Below are positions 39,090 through 50,426 of a DNA stretch of 60,955 nt, piece after piece (position 1 is the first letter of the stretch; each line of letters opens with the position of its first letter). Made by a program: the position numbers and the translations under genes. The stretch comes from Carex sylvatica (lineage: Eukaryota > Streptophyta > Magnoliopsida > Poales > Cyperaceae), in assembly GCA_964058845.1 (NCBI GenBank), contig CAXKVR010000230.1, forward strand, positions 1-60,955. The letters run 5' to 3'. The notes under the pieces are model-generated. The model ran no database searches, was not told the DNA's origin, and saw nothing but the letters and a program-made list of their open reading frames with translations.

Positions 39090-40148
39090 AGTTAAACCAA
39101 CTTGACCACCTTTGAATAGTAAAATGAGAGTTCCTGTTGCATATTTAACGACACAGACACGGAGTTGACTCAGAACTATCCTTGTTTATAACCGCAATTA
39201 AGAATTAATGTGAGAAAAGTTTAGAGGGCATGAAATGGTTAGAAGTGTACTAATAGGCCAGAATATTTTGGGATATATTAATAGTTAATATGGATCAAGT
39301 CTTATTGGGTTGTGCCTGATCTGTTCTTATTTGATCTGATCTGATCAGATCATGATAAGTTCTTTGATTAGATGCAATGAATTGGTGCAGACTGAATAGG
39401 TGCATAGTATTATAAATGTACATGCAAAGTTCATTTTTTGAGGAAGCTATTATTTTGTTCATTACACTTAAGTAAACAAAAGAGAGAGAGAGAGAAAAGA
39501 CAGGGCTTTTAGATTGGTACTAGCATATCAATTGACTGTTGGTTTTCGACTTGTTTGTGTGGATACTAATAAAAATGTGGCTGTTGTGCTGTTGCGTGAA
39601 TCTGACATGAGATATAAAAGAGAAGAATACTACTGCATGCTAGGACTCGAATTTTCTGTTGCGCGTCTAGTACGTGGTAAACTTTATATTAATCTTGGAA
39701 TTTAATTTACACATGAATTATGGTTTTCGGATAGTGAACAAACTGATGAACTGAATCGAATTATTGCAATGCGTAACCTATCTGAAATCCCAACAAAAAT
39801 CAGTGAAAATTGTATATATTGCATTACAACCTTTTCTGTACATATACGGATACAACTCATTCATACTTGAACATAAAGTCTATATATCAGATCTGATATT
39901 CTGTACAAAGAAAATAAGGAAAGTACAGCATATTAATTGTTGCTCTGGTAATCCAATAATATAATATCCAGCTGGCATATTTCGCCTAATTACACAAATA
40001 GCAAATCTTCTATGTATGGTTAATAGAATGCTTATATGACTATGAGGATGGATTGTAAAGCAATTGTTGAATCAATAATTTTAGCATGAGAAGATGGGTT
40101 CAAGTTCAACCATGCAATAAAAATACAATAGATATACCTTGCAATTTA

Positions 40149-41349
40149 TTGGATCTTAATCTAACGTTGAGCATATATGTAATATAATTATGAATTGTAT
40201 ACTGTTAAATATGATTGTTATAATTAAAGTGATCAAATTAAGATATTAGACAATCTATGTATTCAATAGGATGTGGTCCATAAGTGTGTATAATAATTTA
40301 GGTAAAGATCAAATCATTAATGGTCTGATTCTGAGATTTGTAAATACAGAAATCTATTTTTTTGGAGCCCAGTGCGGGTGAGTCATCATTAATGGTCTGA
40401 TTCTAAGATTTGTAAATACAGAAATCTGTTTTTTTGGAGCCCAGTGCGGGTGGCTCACCCACACTGGATCTGAGTGCGGACGCACTCAGTATTTAGCCAA
40501 TTTCTGTGAACTTCAGGGCAACGCAGGAAAAAGTCCGAGGCTAATGCGGACGCACTAGATTCCAGTGCAGACGCACTCAGGAGTTAGACGATTTTCTGAA
40601 ATTTCAGACAGAGGAAAAGTCCAAGTCTAGTGCGAACGCACTGGGACTCAGTGCGGGTGGACTGACCCGCACTGGGTACTTAGGCAATTTTTGTAGTTCA
40701 GTTTTTAGCCCAGTGTGGGTGGATGACCCTCACTCAGGATACAGGCTATTTTCTGACTGAAATTTAAGGTGGTTATTTGGACACATCTCAACCCAGTGCG
40801 GACGCACTGAGTCCCAGTGCGGGTGAGCCACCCATACTCGCGCTGTCAGATATGTAAACCTATATAAAGATGGATCACCAAGGCACAAGATAACCAACTC
40901 ATCTTAGAATTCTGAAAGAGGTTATTCTATACATAATTTTGAGAGCCTTCTCTTTCTCTTCCACCATTAAAGAATTGAGAAGAGAGATCCATAAGGAAAT
41001 TGGAGAGAATTTCTCAAGAGATAGTCTTGTTGCTTTGAAAGGCCTAATCTATAATCCAACCAAAAGGGCGATAAAGGAATAGCTAAAGTTCTAGAGTCTT
41101 GTCTCGTGCTCACGGAGACGGTTGTCGCTCCTACATCGAATTTGGGATTCCATGGCAAACAACATGGAATCAGGTATTGTATTCCGCACTTTAGTTTATG
41201 TTTTGGGTCTCTTTGGCATAGGACGGTCTTAGGTTAAGGTGGAGATTATTTCTTCTTTTCCGAGGTGTAAGTGTTTGACCCCTAGATGAGATGTAATTGT
41301 TTGATCTCTAGATAACGTATAATTGTTTAGCCTTTATGATTCTCCAACA
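40149..41349 (+). mobile_element. Solo LTR (copia-like)
   Basis: The segment starts TTGGATCTTAATC (TGTTGG-like) and ends ATTCTCCAACA. It is flanked by ATTTA and GTTTA, a 5-bp target duplication with one change. The matching empty site in copy 2 (TTGCAGTTTAGACG, 43190-43203) confirms the borders. It contains a promoter-like TATATAAAGATGG at about 40861 and a CT-rich R/U5-like stretch. U3 has a 72-bp direct repeat (from 40317 and 40389) and many CAGTGCGGNNGCACTG-type palindromes. Confidence 0.8.
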
Positions 41350-41805
41350 GTTTAGACGTTTCTAAGATCCATTGAGGTAATTAATCATGGGCGGAGTTAC
41401 ATACAGTCAGGGGTATGCAATCGGCTACCCCTGAATTTTGAAAAATATTAACAAACTTGTATATAATTGGTTCGGATCTGAGTTTTGTCTATCCTGACTG
41501 AGTGAGTCTCAGCTTGCAGTGAAATTGGCCGAATTGCTACAAATTTGATGAGTTTTTCATCAATCTGTTTTAGAATATAAAAGATAATCGGAGGGTAATT
41601 ATGAAGAATCAAACAGGAGGCGACAATAATAATTTTTTTTTATCTCAACATATTTTTTTTTGAAAAAATCGAGTTTCAATCTAATTCGACGAATTCCTAG
41701 CAATTTTCTCGATATTATTTCATGGTTAACTTACTGATTTCGTTTCCAATGAAAATCATTAATAAAATACTGAAAAAATAATAATAATAATAATAATAAT
41801 ACTAA

Positions 41806-42117
41806 TAACGTGCACCCTCCCCTCATATCTTTATTTTCATAGTTCAAATAGTCTATTTGAACCTTCTAACGTGTTCTTCATATTAAAATGTGTTCGGAGA
41901 CCAAATTTTACATTTTTTCAGAATTTTTGAAAATCATCACTTTCTGAATTTTTTATTATTGTTTAGTTTAAAAAAAAATTCTGAAAAAATAGTAAACAAA
42001 TTCTAAAAAATGTAAAATTTGATCTCTAAGCACATTTTAATATGAAAAACACATTAGAATGTTCGAATCGACTATTTGAACTTTGAAAATAAAGATATGA
42101 GGGGAGAATGCACGTTA
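41806..42117. mobile_element. Foldback element, family 3 (copy a)
   Basis: The ends TAACGTGCACCCTCCCCTC and, reversed, TAACGTGCATTCTCCCCTC are followed by ATATCTTTATTTTCA on both sides. Arms of about 120 bp include AGTTCAAATAGTC, GGAGACCAAATTTTACATTT and its complement. The centre is AT-rich. No coding capacity. Confidence 0.85.
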
Positions 42118-43880
42118 GGAGCACAAAAGTGAGAGTGCATTTTAACCCTCCTCATAATAATAATTTATAATAATTTTTTGCCTACCCGATTATACCTTTG
42201 TACATAATTCTGCTATTTAGAACCAATAATCATATATTGGTGGAACGCCATCATCAGTCATAAGTCTGCTAATGAGCTGACACGGTAACACCGATGGTTT
42301 GTTTAACCATTGAATCGTACATATCATGTACAATGACATCCCATTAATTAAAGGGCCTCTTCGATCGGCTATAGTTGGAATAGTGAAAAACATCAGTGAA
42401 ATTTGAAATAGGTTTATATATATTTCATACTATTTTAGTCATATACGTTACAGGTAGAGTGTACGTAAGAGTATTGGTAAATAAGCTAATTTTTTTGTCC
42501 ACTACCTCCATGGAATAGAGAATTTACCCAATAGAGGAGGGCCTACTAGTAAAAAGTAGGAATTTTGACTACAAAGTTCAAGCTCAATTCTTATTTTATT
42601 TTTTTTACAATTCCACTTAATTCCTTTTCTATTTGACTGGAATAATACCTCTATTCTAATCAATGGCAGATCCATGTAAAAGTAAAGAAGGTCAATTTGA
42701 TCCCCATTCATTAAATTGACTCGACCACCATTGAATAGAATAGTAAAATGAGATTTCTTGTTGCATATTGTACGACACAGACACAGAGTTGACTCAGAAC
42801 CGCAATTAAGAATTAATGTGAGAAATGTTTAGAGAGGATGAAATCAGGGAAAGTGTATATACTGCATTACAACTTTATCTGTACATATACTGATACAACT
42901 CATTCATACTTGGACATAAATCCTATATATCAGATCTATTATTCTGTAGAAAGAAAATAAGGAAAGTACAGCATATTAATTGTTGCTCTGCCTCTGGTAA
43001 TCCAATAATATCCAGCAGGCATATTTCACCCAATTACCATATAGCAGAATCTTCTATGGTTAATAGAATGCATATATGACTATGACTATGACTATGCCTA
43101 TGAGGGTGGATTATAAAACTAATTACACAAATAGCAGAATCTTCTATGGTTCGAGTTCAACCATGCAATAAAAATACAATAGATATACATTGCAGTTTAG
43201 ACGTTTCTAAGATCAATAATAATATACTAATAAGAAAATTATTAATAATATACTAATAAGAAAATTAATAATAATTTAATGAATTAATAATAATAATAAT
43301 AATAATAGTAATAGTAATAATAATAAATTATTAATTTTTGCTTATACTCATGAAAATAATGGCAATGCCTGTACGTAATTCTGCTAATTTGAACCAAATA
43401 TCATGTACCGGTGGAACGCCATCATCAGTCATAAGTCTGCTAATGCGCTGACACGTACCGATGGTTTGTTTAACCATGGAAGTCACCATTATCATGCAAT
43501 CATACATGTCATCTAGAATGACATCCCACTAATTAAAGGGACTCTTTGGCTAATGGTGGAATAGTCAAAAAATTAGTGAAATTTGGAATAGACCTTATAT
43601 ATTCTGTACTATTAATTACAGTCATGGTGGAAGAGTGTACGTAAGAATATTAATATTGATAAATAAACTAATTTCATCTATTAAAAATGATAAATTTCTT
43701 AATTCACTACTTCTATAAAATAGAGAATTTGCTCATCGAAGAAATAGAGGATGGCCTACTAATAAAATGTAGAAATTTGACTGCAAAAGTTTAAACTTAA
43801 TGTCATTTTTTTTTTTTTCATTTTTTCATAATTCCTCTTATTTCTTCTTTATTTGACTGAAATAATACCTCTATTCCAAT

Positions 43881-44248
43881 CAATGGCGGGTCCATGTGAA
43901 GTAGTGTTGTACATAACAGTATGCGTTCGTCGGACGGACATGTTACCGCCAAGTGATTAATCAGAAATAATCAGTCATAATTAGAAATAATCGGCCGATT
44001 AGTCGGAAAAATCCGTGACAATTTAGTCACTGTCAATGACTAATCGGACTAAACAGATATTTTTTACAACACTGATGTGAAGTACATGGGATCAATTGAT
44101 CCCCATTCATTTTTAAATTTTTTGTAATTACGCATGTTTTTTATATTATGAGTAAAATATTATAGATACCGTACAATTAACCTCTATATTGAGCATAAAA
44201 ATTTGATATAATTGATCTCTATAACTTAGAAAATCTCACTTGCCCCTG
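43881..44248. mobile_element. hAT-like MITE (GGGGCGGAG family), third copy, with a nested insertion
   Basis: The ends CAATGGCGGGTCC and CACTTGCCCCTG are flanked by ATTCCAAT (43873-43880) and ATTCTAAT (44249-44256), an 8-bp duplication with one transition. A second MITE sits inside it at 43902-44074. Confidence 0.8.
43902..44074. mobile_element. Nested hAT-like MITE, 173 bp
   Basis: The ends TAGTGTTGTACA and TTTACAACACTG are inverted repeats, flanked by a perfect 8-bp duplication ATGTGAAG (43894-43901 and 44075-44082). The interior has GATTAATCAG / CCGATTAGTCGG words. The homologous position in copy 1 (about 42675) lacks it. Confidence 0.9.
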
Positions 44249-44403
44249 ATTCTAATCTATTATCCTTTTTTTCTCTCAAGCCGAACAAGTCCGATCCAAA
44301 GGTATAATTGATGTCAGCTAGTAACCAAATAAATCAGGTATAGTCAAAAGAGTTCAATACTTAGTATGTAGTCGTGGTCTAGAAGAAAAGAAAATTCACT
44401 CGT

Positions 44404-44640
44404 AAGCAGACCTTCACAATGGTGCTCGCATGGCAGGGTTAAGGAAGGTCAAATGATCAGAATTCGAATCCTCTGAGATATCTCAAACTTTGCGTGACTT
44501 TATGGTAAATTCCAACCGTTTAAATACGCTCTGCACGAATATCAAAGCACACATAATACTGACCCCCTACATCACCCCGAATAGGCACCGGACACGTCGG
44601 TCACGCAAAAGTTGAGATATCTTAGACGATACGCACTCAA
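44404..44640 (+). repeat. SINE-like or foldback sequence
   Basis: TGGCAGGGTTAAGG followed by AGAATTCGAATCCTC resembles the A and B boxes of RNA polymerase III genes. Downstream, GAGATATCTCAAACTTTGCG and its near-complement CGCAAAAGTTGAGATATC (44607-44624) form an inverted repeat about 130 bases apart. Confidence 0.35.
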
Positions 44641-46369
44641 ATGGTCAATGGTGAACTAGTCATACATGGAGGTTCTATACAATATACGCTTTTTTGGGCC
44701 TGAGAATGGAAAGGGTAAAAAAATTGAAATGGTGCTATTTTTGTTTTTTCTTGGGCCTAGCAATGCATTTAAGGCCCATGTTTTAAATAGTTATATTGTT
44801 CTTGCAATTTTTACTGCGGATACGGGCCAGAAATTTTGGGCCTTTTAATGAAGTTCTACGGCTGCAATTTGATGATCGAATACCTCTCCCATATTTAGCC
44901 TAATCAAAATTCACGGAACAAAATAATTCGTGTTAATTTATAACGGACAATTTGAATTTATTTTAAATCCCTTAGATACGTATGATGATCGGAACTCGCA
45001 TTTTGGTGGCCTATAAATATAACATTCTACTTTTTCAAAAACAAAAAAGAAGAGCAACAATAACATTTCTTATTGCTATATTCGTGCAAATCTAATGAAA
45101 ATTTATAGAATAGCAACAATAATCTTATTGCTATAACGTGCAAATCTAATTAAAATTTTAATGCATGTTTCATGCATAATACTGAAATATGTGCATTCAA
45201 ACTACTATCTAAACATGTACTTAAATATCATGCATAAATTTACAATTTTATAATAATAAATAAATGATAATGCTCCAAGGTTTGAGAAACAGTTATGTAA
45301 ATTAACATTTTGCTTCAATGAAGTGGACTTTAGCCTTATTATCAAGAAAAAATAATAATAATAATAATAATGCTCGAAGGCACTGGTAGAAATTGACTTC
45401 ATCAGATGGTTATAGTTTAACAAGAAATTTTATCTTAAGAGATCAAATTATTTTGACCTTCAAAATTTTTAAGAAAATATAAAAAGTAGTTTCTTGAATA
45501 AAAGTTATAAAAAAAAATATTACTAGTATTTATAAGTTCAGCTTAGACCAAAAAAAAAAATATCTATGCATGGTTCAGCATAAACAGAATCGGAATCAAG
45601 AGTCGTTCAACAAAAGTCAGATCAAATTCAGTTCGATGTCAGATCATGCGCGTTCGATCTGAATTAAAATTTGTGCAAATAACTTTAAAATTCATACAAA
45701 TCAACTTGGACGAATATTGACGCACATTAAATTTGCATTAATTTTAATACGAATCGAACGGCTCTAACTCGACCCCATTCCGACATAAACAGCTAAGATA
45801 GAATTGGTAAAAGTGCACCAATCACCTTTTGGGACCAATGAGGGCCTACTATTCAGAAATTACATGATAGATGGCAAGAGACTAGATGCAACTTTTTGGG
45901 GATAAACTTAACTTCCATCTTTTCAAATGATAAATCCTACCAACATCTTCACCAAAAAGGGTTAATATTATATTGCCCAATACTGGTCCTTGATTGATGA
46001 CCACTCTCAATTGTCCAAAGCCTAATCACTTTTCATTTAATGCAATTATTTACATAGATATTGTAATTTTAAAATAGTAATAATAGTAAAATTGACATTT
46101 ATCTGGTTAGAATAGCCTGTTTTAACTTTTGTATGAATAGCTTGTTCTAATTAACAAGTTTGGTTCTCTATTCTTGCTATTCTAATACAATCAAATACCG
46201 AATAACTTGTTCCGAATAACTTATTCTTAAGAAGAGCCTATTCTCAATCCAACCAAACATACCCTTATGGATTTGGTTTATATTAATTAGTACCTAGAGG
46301 TCATAAGCCTTGTTTTGTACAAAAAAAATAATAATGTCATTAAAACATAATGAGAAATTTATATATATA
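44641..46369. other. AT-rich intergenic DNA
   Basis: No gene was found. At 45590-45780 there is a possible decayed inverted-repeat element (GTTCGATCTGAATTAAAATT against AATTTTAATACGAATCGAAC). The region 46040-46260 ends in CCAACCAAACATACCC, typical of a Harbinger-like MITE end. Confidence 0.45.
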
Positions 46370-46836
46370 GGGACCGGCTAATTTGCTGCTGGCAGCATTT
46401 CTGCCCGAGGTGCTGCCGGCCGTTTTTTTATTTTGTGATGTCCAAACAACAAATCCAAACCGTTAGATGTTTAATCCATATTATAATCTACTTGGAGACC
46501 AAATTTTACATTTTTTGAATTTTTTTACTATTTATTAAGCTGGTTTGAAAACTGCTGATTTCAGTAAATTTCTGCAGCATTGAAATCAGCAGTTTTCAAA
46601 CCAGCTTAATAAATAGTAAAAAAATTCAAAAAAATGTAAAATTTGGTCTCCAGTTTTCAAACCAGCTTAATAAATAGTAAAAAAATTCAAAAAAATGTAA
46701 AATTTGGTCTCCAAGTAGATTATAATATGGATTAAACATCTAACGGTTTGGATTTGTTGTTTGGATATCACAAAATAAAAAAACGGCCGGCAGCACCTCG
46801 GACAGAAATGCTGCCAGCAGCAAATTAGCCGGTCCC
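46370..46836. mobile_element. Foldback element, family 1 (copy b) with internal duplication
   Basis: Near-identical to 17191-17598 in arms and ends (GGGACCGGCTAATTTGCTGC). The right arm contains a 61-bp direct duplication (46591-46651 and 46652-46712, each starting AGTTTTCAAACCAGC). It also lies in a TA-rich site. Confidence 0.92.
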
Positions 46837-47079
46837 TATATATATATATATCATACAAACATGATTTATATATTTCTCCATTTAAATTTGAAAATTAGCT
46901 ATTTCTCCATCTAGACTTGCAATTTTATTAATATATTCATTTCTCAATTGTACCATTCAAAAATATAATTTAATAAGAAAATAAGAAAAAACTAAATGGA
47001 CATTTTTACCCCAGCTTCTTTCTCTGCCTTATTTCATTTATGTTTGCTTCTTCCATTCATTTTTAGTACCTAAAGACAT

Positions 47080-47262
47080 ATCTAGTAAGAAAAAATAAAA
47101 ATCAATTGACCCCATTTGTTTTTAACATTTGTGTGTTTATACGTTATTTTTAATTATATGGATACTGTAAATTAACCTTTATATTCAGTTTGAAAAATTT
47201 TATATGATTAATTCCAATATGTATTTTATTCTTTATATCTCTAACGTCTAACTCCGCCCCTA
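47080..47262. mobile_element. Decayed GGGGCGGAG-family MITE fragment
   Basis: The right end ACTCCGCCCCTA and internal words AATCAATTGACCCCATT and TTATATGATTAATTCC match the hAT-like family at 27229. The left end was not found. Confidence 0.5.
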
Positions 47263-47485
47263 CCAATAACCAATCGCACAAAGCAACGGGAATTAATTTC
47301 CAATTGCAAAATATAAATTATGGTTTACATTAAGCTATGTGTCTAATTAGTTGGCGGTTGCAAAATATAATTTTACCACTAAGCAGTAAATAAGGAAAAT
47401 TGTGGTTTTAAAAGAGTGCCTCTATGAAGTGGCGATGCCCAAATGTTATTAATATGTTAATATAAACTAAATATATATATATAGA

Positions 47486-47910
47486 GAGGTTGGCTACTAT
47501 GCTTATATAAGCATATCTTCACATATGTTTATAACTCATTTTTGTATTTTCAATGTCCAAATGGTCGATCGGAACCGTTCATCTTGTTCTCCGTATTAAT
47601 ATGTTCTTGGAGACCAAATTTTACATTTTTCTGAATTTTTTTACTATTTATTAAGCCAATTTGAAAATCTCTGATCCAACGGTGGCTTCTGATTTTACTG
47701 TTTTGTTAAGCCACCGTTGGATCATCGATTTTCAAAGTGGCTTAATAAATAGTAAATAAATTCAGAAAAATATAAAATTTGGTCTCCAAGAACATATTAA
47801 TATGGAGAATAAGATGAATGGTTCCGATCGACCATTTGGATATTGAAAACACAAAAATGAGTTATAAGTATATGTGGAGATATGTTTATATAAGCATAGT
47901 AGCCAACCTC
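47486..47910. mobile_element. Foldback element, family 2 (copy a)
   Basis: The ends GAGGTTGGCTACTATGCTT and, reversed, GAGGTTGGCTACTATGCTTA are perfect partners. Arms of about 200 bp contain CAAATGGTCGATCGGAACC, GGAGACCAAATTTTACATTT and ACTATTTATTAAGCC. The centre holds ATCCAACGGTGGCTT and its complement. Flanked by TATATA. Confidence 0.92.
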
Positions 47911-48200
47911 TATATATATATATATATATATCTATCTCTCTCTCTCTCTGATAGTTCATTTAAAATTACAATTTTTTTAACATGTAAATTTTCTATGTAA
48001 TTTAGATGTATTAATGGTTTTACAAACTTGAAAAACTTATAACCCATTCAAATTATTGACAAAATCTGAAAGTGCTGAATTCTGTAAAATAAATCTGCTC
48101 ACAATCAATCTACTGACCAATGTATTAAATCATTCCTTGCAATTAATGTATGTACCTATTTTAGATCCATGGAATAAATAAATCAAATACATTTACTAAT

Positions 48201-48400
48201 GGTAAATATTGTATTTGGGAAAATAAATTATATTGCACCTTTGATCTTTGTTTTTACAATATTTTTTTTAGCATAATATGTAATTAAACATAATATGGTA
48301 AATATTGTATTTGGGAAAATAAATTATATTGCACCTTTGATCTTTGTTTCTACAATATTTTTTTAGCAATAAAAGATAATAAATCAAATACATTTAGTAA
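48201..48400. repeat. 96-bp direct duplication
   Basis: GGTAAATATTGTATTTGGG begins at 48201 and 48297; the repeats run through ATATTGCACCTTTGATC to ACAATATTTTTTT with very few differences. Confidence 0.9.
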
Positions 48401-48402
48401 TG

Positions 48403-48700
48403 TCGATCCGAACCGTTCAACATAATATTTATACTAAAATATGCATGGAGATGAAATTTTATATTTTTTTAAAAAAATTTACTATTTTTTAAGATAGGTA
48501 CAAAATCACTGTATCTGGACCGTTCAAAAAACATAGATTTTCTACCCATCTTAAAAAATAGTAAAAAAATTCAAAAACTATAAAATTTCATCTCTAATTA
48601 GTATATATATTATGTTGAACAGTTCGGATCGATAATTTGAATTTTTAAAATAAAGATATAAAATATAAGATATAATAAGATATGAAAAACACGAGACATT
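48403..48700. mobile_element. Foldback element, family 3 relative (copy b)
   Basis: TCGATCCGAACCGTTCAACA at the left and its near-complement at 48613-48632 bound arms with GGAGATGAAATTTTATATTT and TACTATTTTTTAAG. The right side continues with AAAATAAAGATATAAAA, like the family 3 end at 42090-42100. Confidence 0.7.
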
Positions 48701-48888
48701 AAAACCCTCTTCATATATCTTTCAAGTTATTCTCATATAATTTCTCATCTTGGGTACCTACATAATGTCAAAATCAAGCTTTCTGCTGTAACTGACTTAA
48801 GATATATCTTAGATGTGCTATTCAGTAAAAATGTCAACCTTACATGTGTAATTTTTATAATTCTTACATTAAGGCGGTTAAAATTTAC

Positions 48889-48987
48889 CAGTTGGAACCT
48901 AACCAGAGCCACAGAACCTTCTTTGTAAAAAGCTGCATGAGCTCTGCCAATTTGCTTCTGCTTTTCGGGACTTGCGTGGAAGTGAAC
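48889..48987 (-). other. Exon-like open frame, unrecognised
   Basis: Between a CTGCAG acceptor-like site and a GTAAAT donor-like site, the minus strand reads VHFHASPEKQKQIGRAHAAF then YKEGSVALVRFQL. GC is well above the surroundings. I do not recognise the protein. It abuts the left arm of the large foldback element, so it may be captured or interrupted host sequence. Confidence 0.3.
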
Positions 48988-48989
48988 CT

Positions 48990-50395
48990 GCAGGAAGTCC
49001 CACTTACCGAGCAAAACGACAAATTTTTCACTTTTCAGTTTTCACAGTTTTTCAACAGGAACAAATTTCACAGTTTCACGTGAACATCAGGCTACCGACA
49101 TTTTTATTTTTATTCATTTTTTAAAATATTTTATTAAAAATAAAATTTAAAAATATTCAAACCGCATATATTATTTGCAGTTTCGATTAAAAAGTCAGAA
49201 CTACAAATAATATTTACTGTTTCAATTATTATTTTAAGTTTCCAAACCACAAATAATATTTGCGGCTTTGATTTTTTTTTTTTTTTATAGTTTTTTGCAT
49301 CTCTGATTAACATAGCAAAGTATTTCTAAAAATCATGAAAATTGATCGACATGCAGTCTTGACATCGTAGAACACGACTGTGAAATTTCATACAAAATCT
49401 CAAAACATATCGTTAGATATCGGCTCTTAAAAATTGCCCGAACTGTTAAAGGGTTTCATTCTGAGCCAAACTTTGCACCTCTGGTTAACATAGCAAAACA
49501 TCTCTAAAAATCATGAAAATTGACCGACATGCAATCTTGACATCGTAGAACACAACTGTGAAGTTTCATACAAAATCTCAAAACAGATCGTTATATATCG
49601 GCTCTCAAAAATTGCCCGAACTGCCAAGGAGTTTCATTCTGAGCCAAACTTTGCACCTTTGATTAACATACCAAAACATCTCTAAAAATCATGAAAATTA
49701 ACCGACATACAGTCTTAACATCGTAGAACATGACTGTAATGTTTCATACAAAATCTCAAAACAGATCGTGAGATATCGACTCTCAAATATTGCTCGAACT
49801 GCTAAAGAGTTTCATTTTGAGCCCAATTTTGCACCCCTGGTTAACATAGCAAAACATATCTAAAAATCCTGAAAATTGACCGACATGCAGTCTTGACATC
49901 GTATAACGTGACTGTGAAGTTTCATACAAAATCTCAAAACAGATCGTGAGATATCGTCTCTTAAAAATTGTCCGAACTGCTAAAGTGTTTCATTCTAATC
50001 TCAATTTTGCACCTCTGGTTAGCAAAATATCTCTAAAATTATGAAAATTGACTGACATACAGTCTTGACATCGTAGAACAGGACTGTGAAGTTTCATACA
50101 AAATCTCAAAAAAGATCGTGAGATATTGGCTCTCAAAAATTGTCCGAACTACTAAAGGATTTCATTCTCTTAAAATAGCAGTTCAGGCAATTTTTGAAAG
50201 CTGATATCTCACGATCTGTTTTGAAAAAAAAAATTATTTGCGGTTTGGGAGCTTAAAAAAAAAAAATGTTTGAAACCGCAAATAATATATGCGGTTTGAA
50301 TATTTTTAAAAAAAAAATTTAACTCTAGTTATTTTTAATAAAATATTTTAAAAATTGAGTAAAAATAAAAATGTTGGACCAGGCTCGGTAAGTGA
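48990..50395. mobile_element. Large inverted-repeat element containing 178-bp tandem repeats
   Basis: The left arm (about 49100-49270: ATTTTTATTTTTATTC, AATATTTTATTAAAAATAAA, ATTCAAACCGCATATATTAT) is inverted at 50225-50375. CACTTACCGAGC at 48999 and GCTCGGTAAGTG at 50383-50394 may be the outer ends, with ~70 extra bases on the left. AACCGCAAATAATAT words recur in both orientations. No transposase. Confidence 0.75.
49295..50185. repeat. Five tandem copies of a 178-bp unit
   Basis: The anchor TTGCA(C/T)C/T falls at 49295, 49473, 49651, 49829 and 50007, exactly 178 bases apart each time. Each unit contains CTCTAAAAATCATGAAAATT, CAGTCTTGACATCGTAGAAC, GTTTCATACAAAATCTCAAA and GATCGT(G/T)AGATATCG. 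An inverted piece of the unit (TCACGATCTGTTTTGAAAA) follows at about 50210. Confidence 0.95.
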
Positions 50396-50426
50396 AAAAG
50401 AATAGAACAATTTTACAGTTTTTCAC

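Larger units (their letters stand above)
39090..42711. repeat. Imperfect tandem duplication, copy 1
   Basis: Blocks 39105-39235, 39798-40148, 41350-41375 and 42220-42711 match copy 2 (42712-43900) in the same order. Shared words include GAGTTGACTCAGAAC, ACAACTCATTCATACTTG, AGTTTAGACGTTTCTAAGATC and GGAACGCCATCATCAGTCAT. Copy 1 also holds about 560 bp (39236-39797), a solo LTR (40149-41349) and a foldback element (41806-42117) that copy 2 lacks. Confidence 0.85.
42712..44258. repeat. Imperfect tandem duplication, copy 2
   Basis: See copy 1. The joint between copies falls inside a GGGGCGGAG-family MITE: copy 1 keeps only its first ~50 bases (42661-42711), copy 2 the whole element. 43210-43330 is an expanded AATAAT/ATAATA tract. 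Confidence 0.8.

Noticed and set aside
49295..50185. CRISPR-like array
   Set aside because: The 178-bp units are contiguous without unique spacers, and the genome is a plant's.
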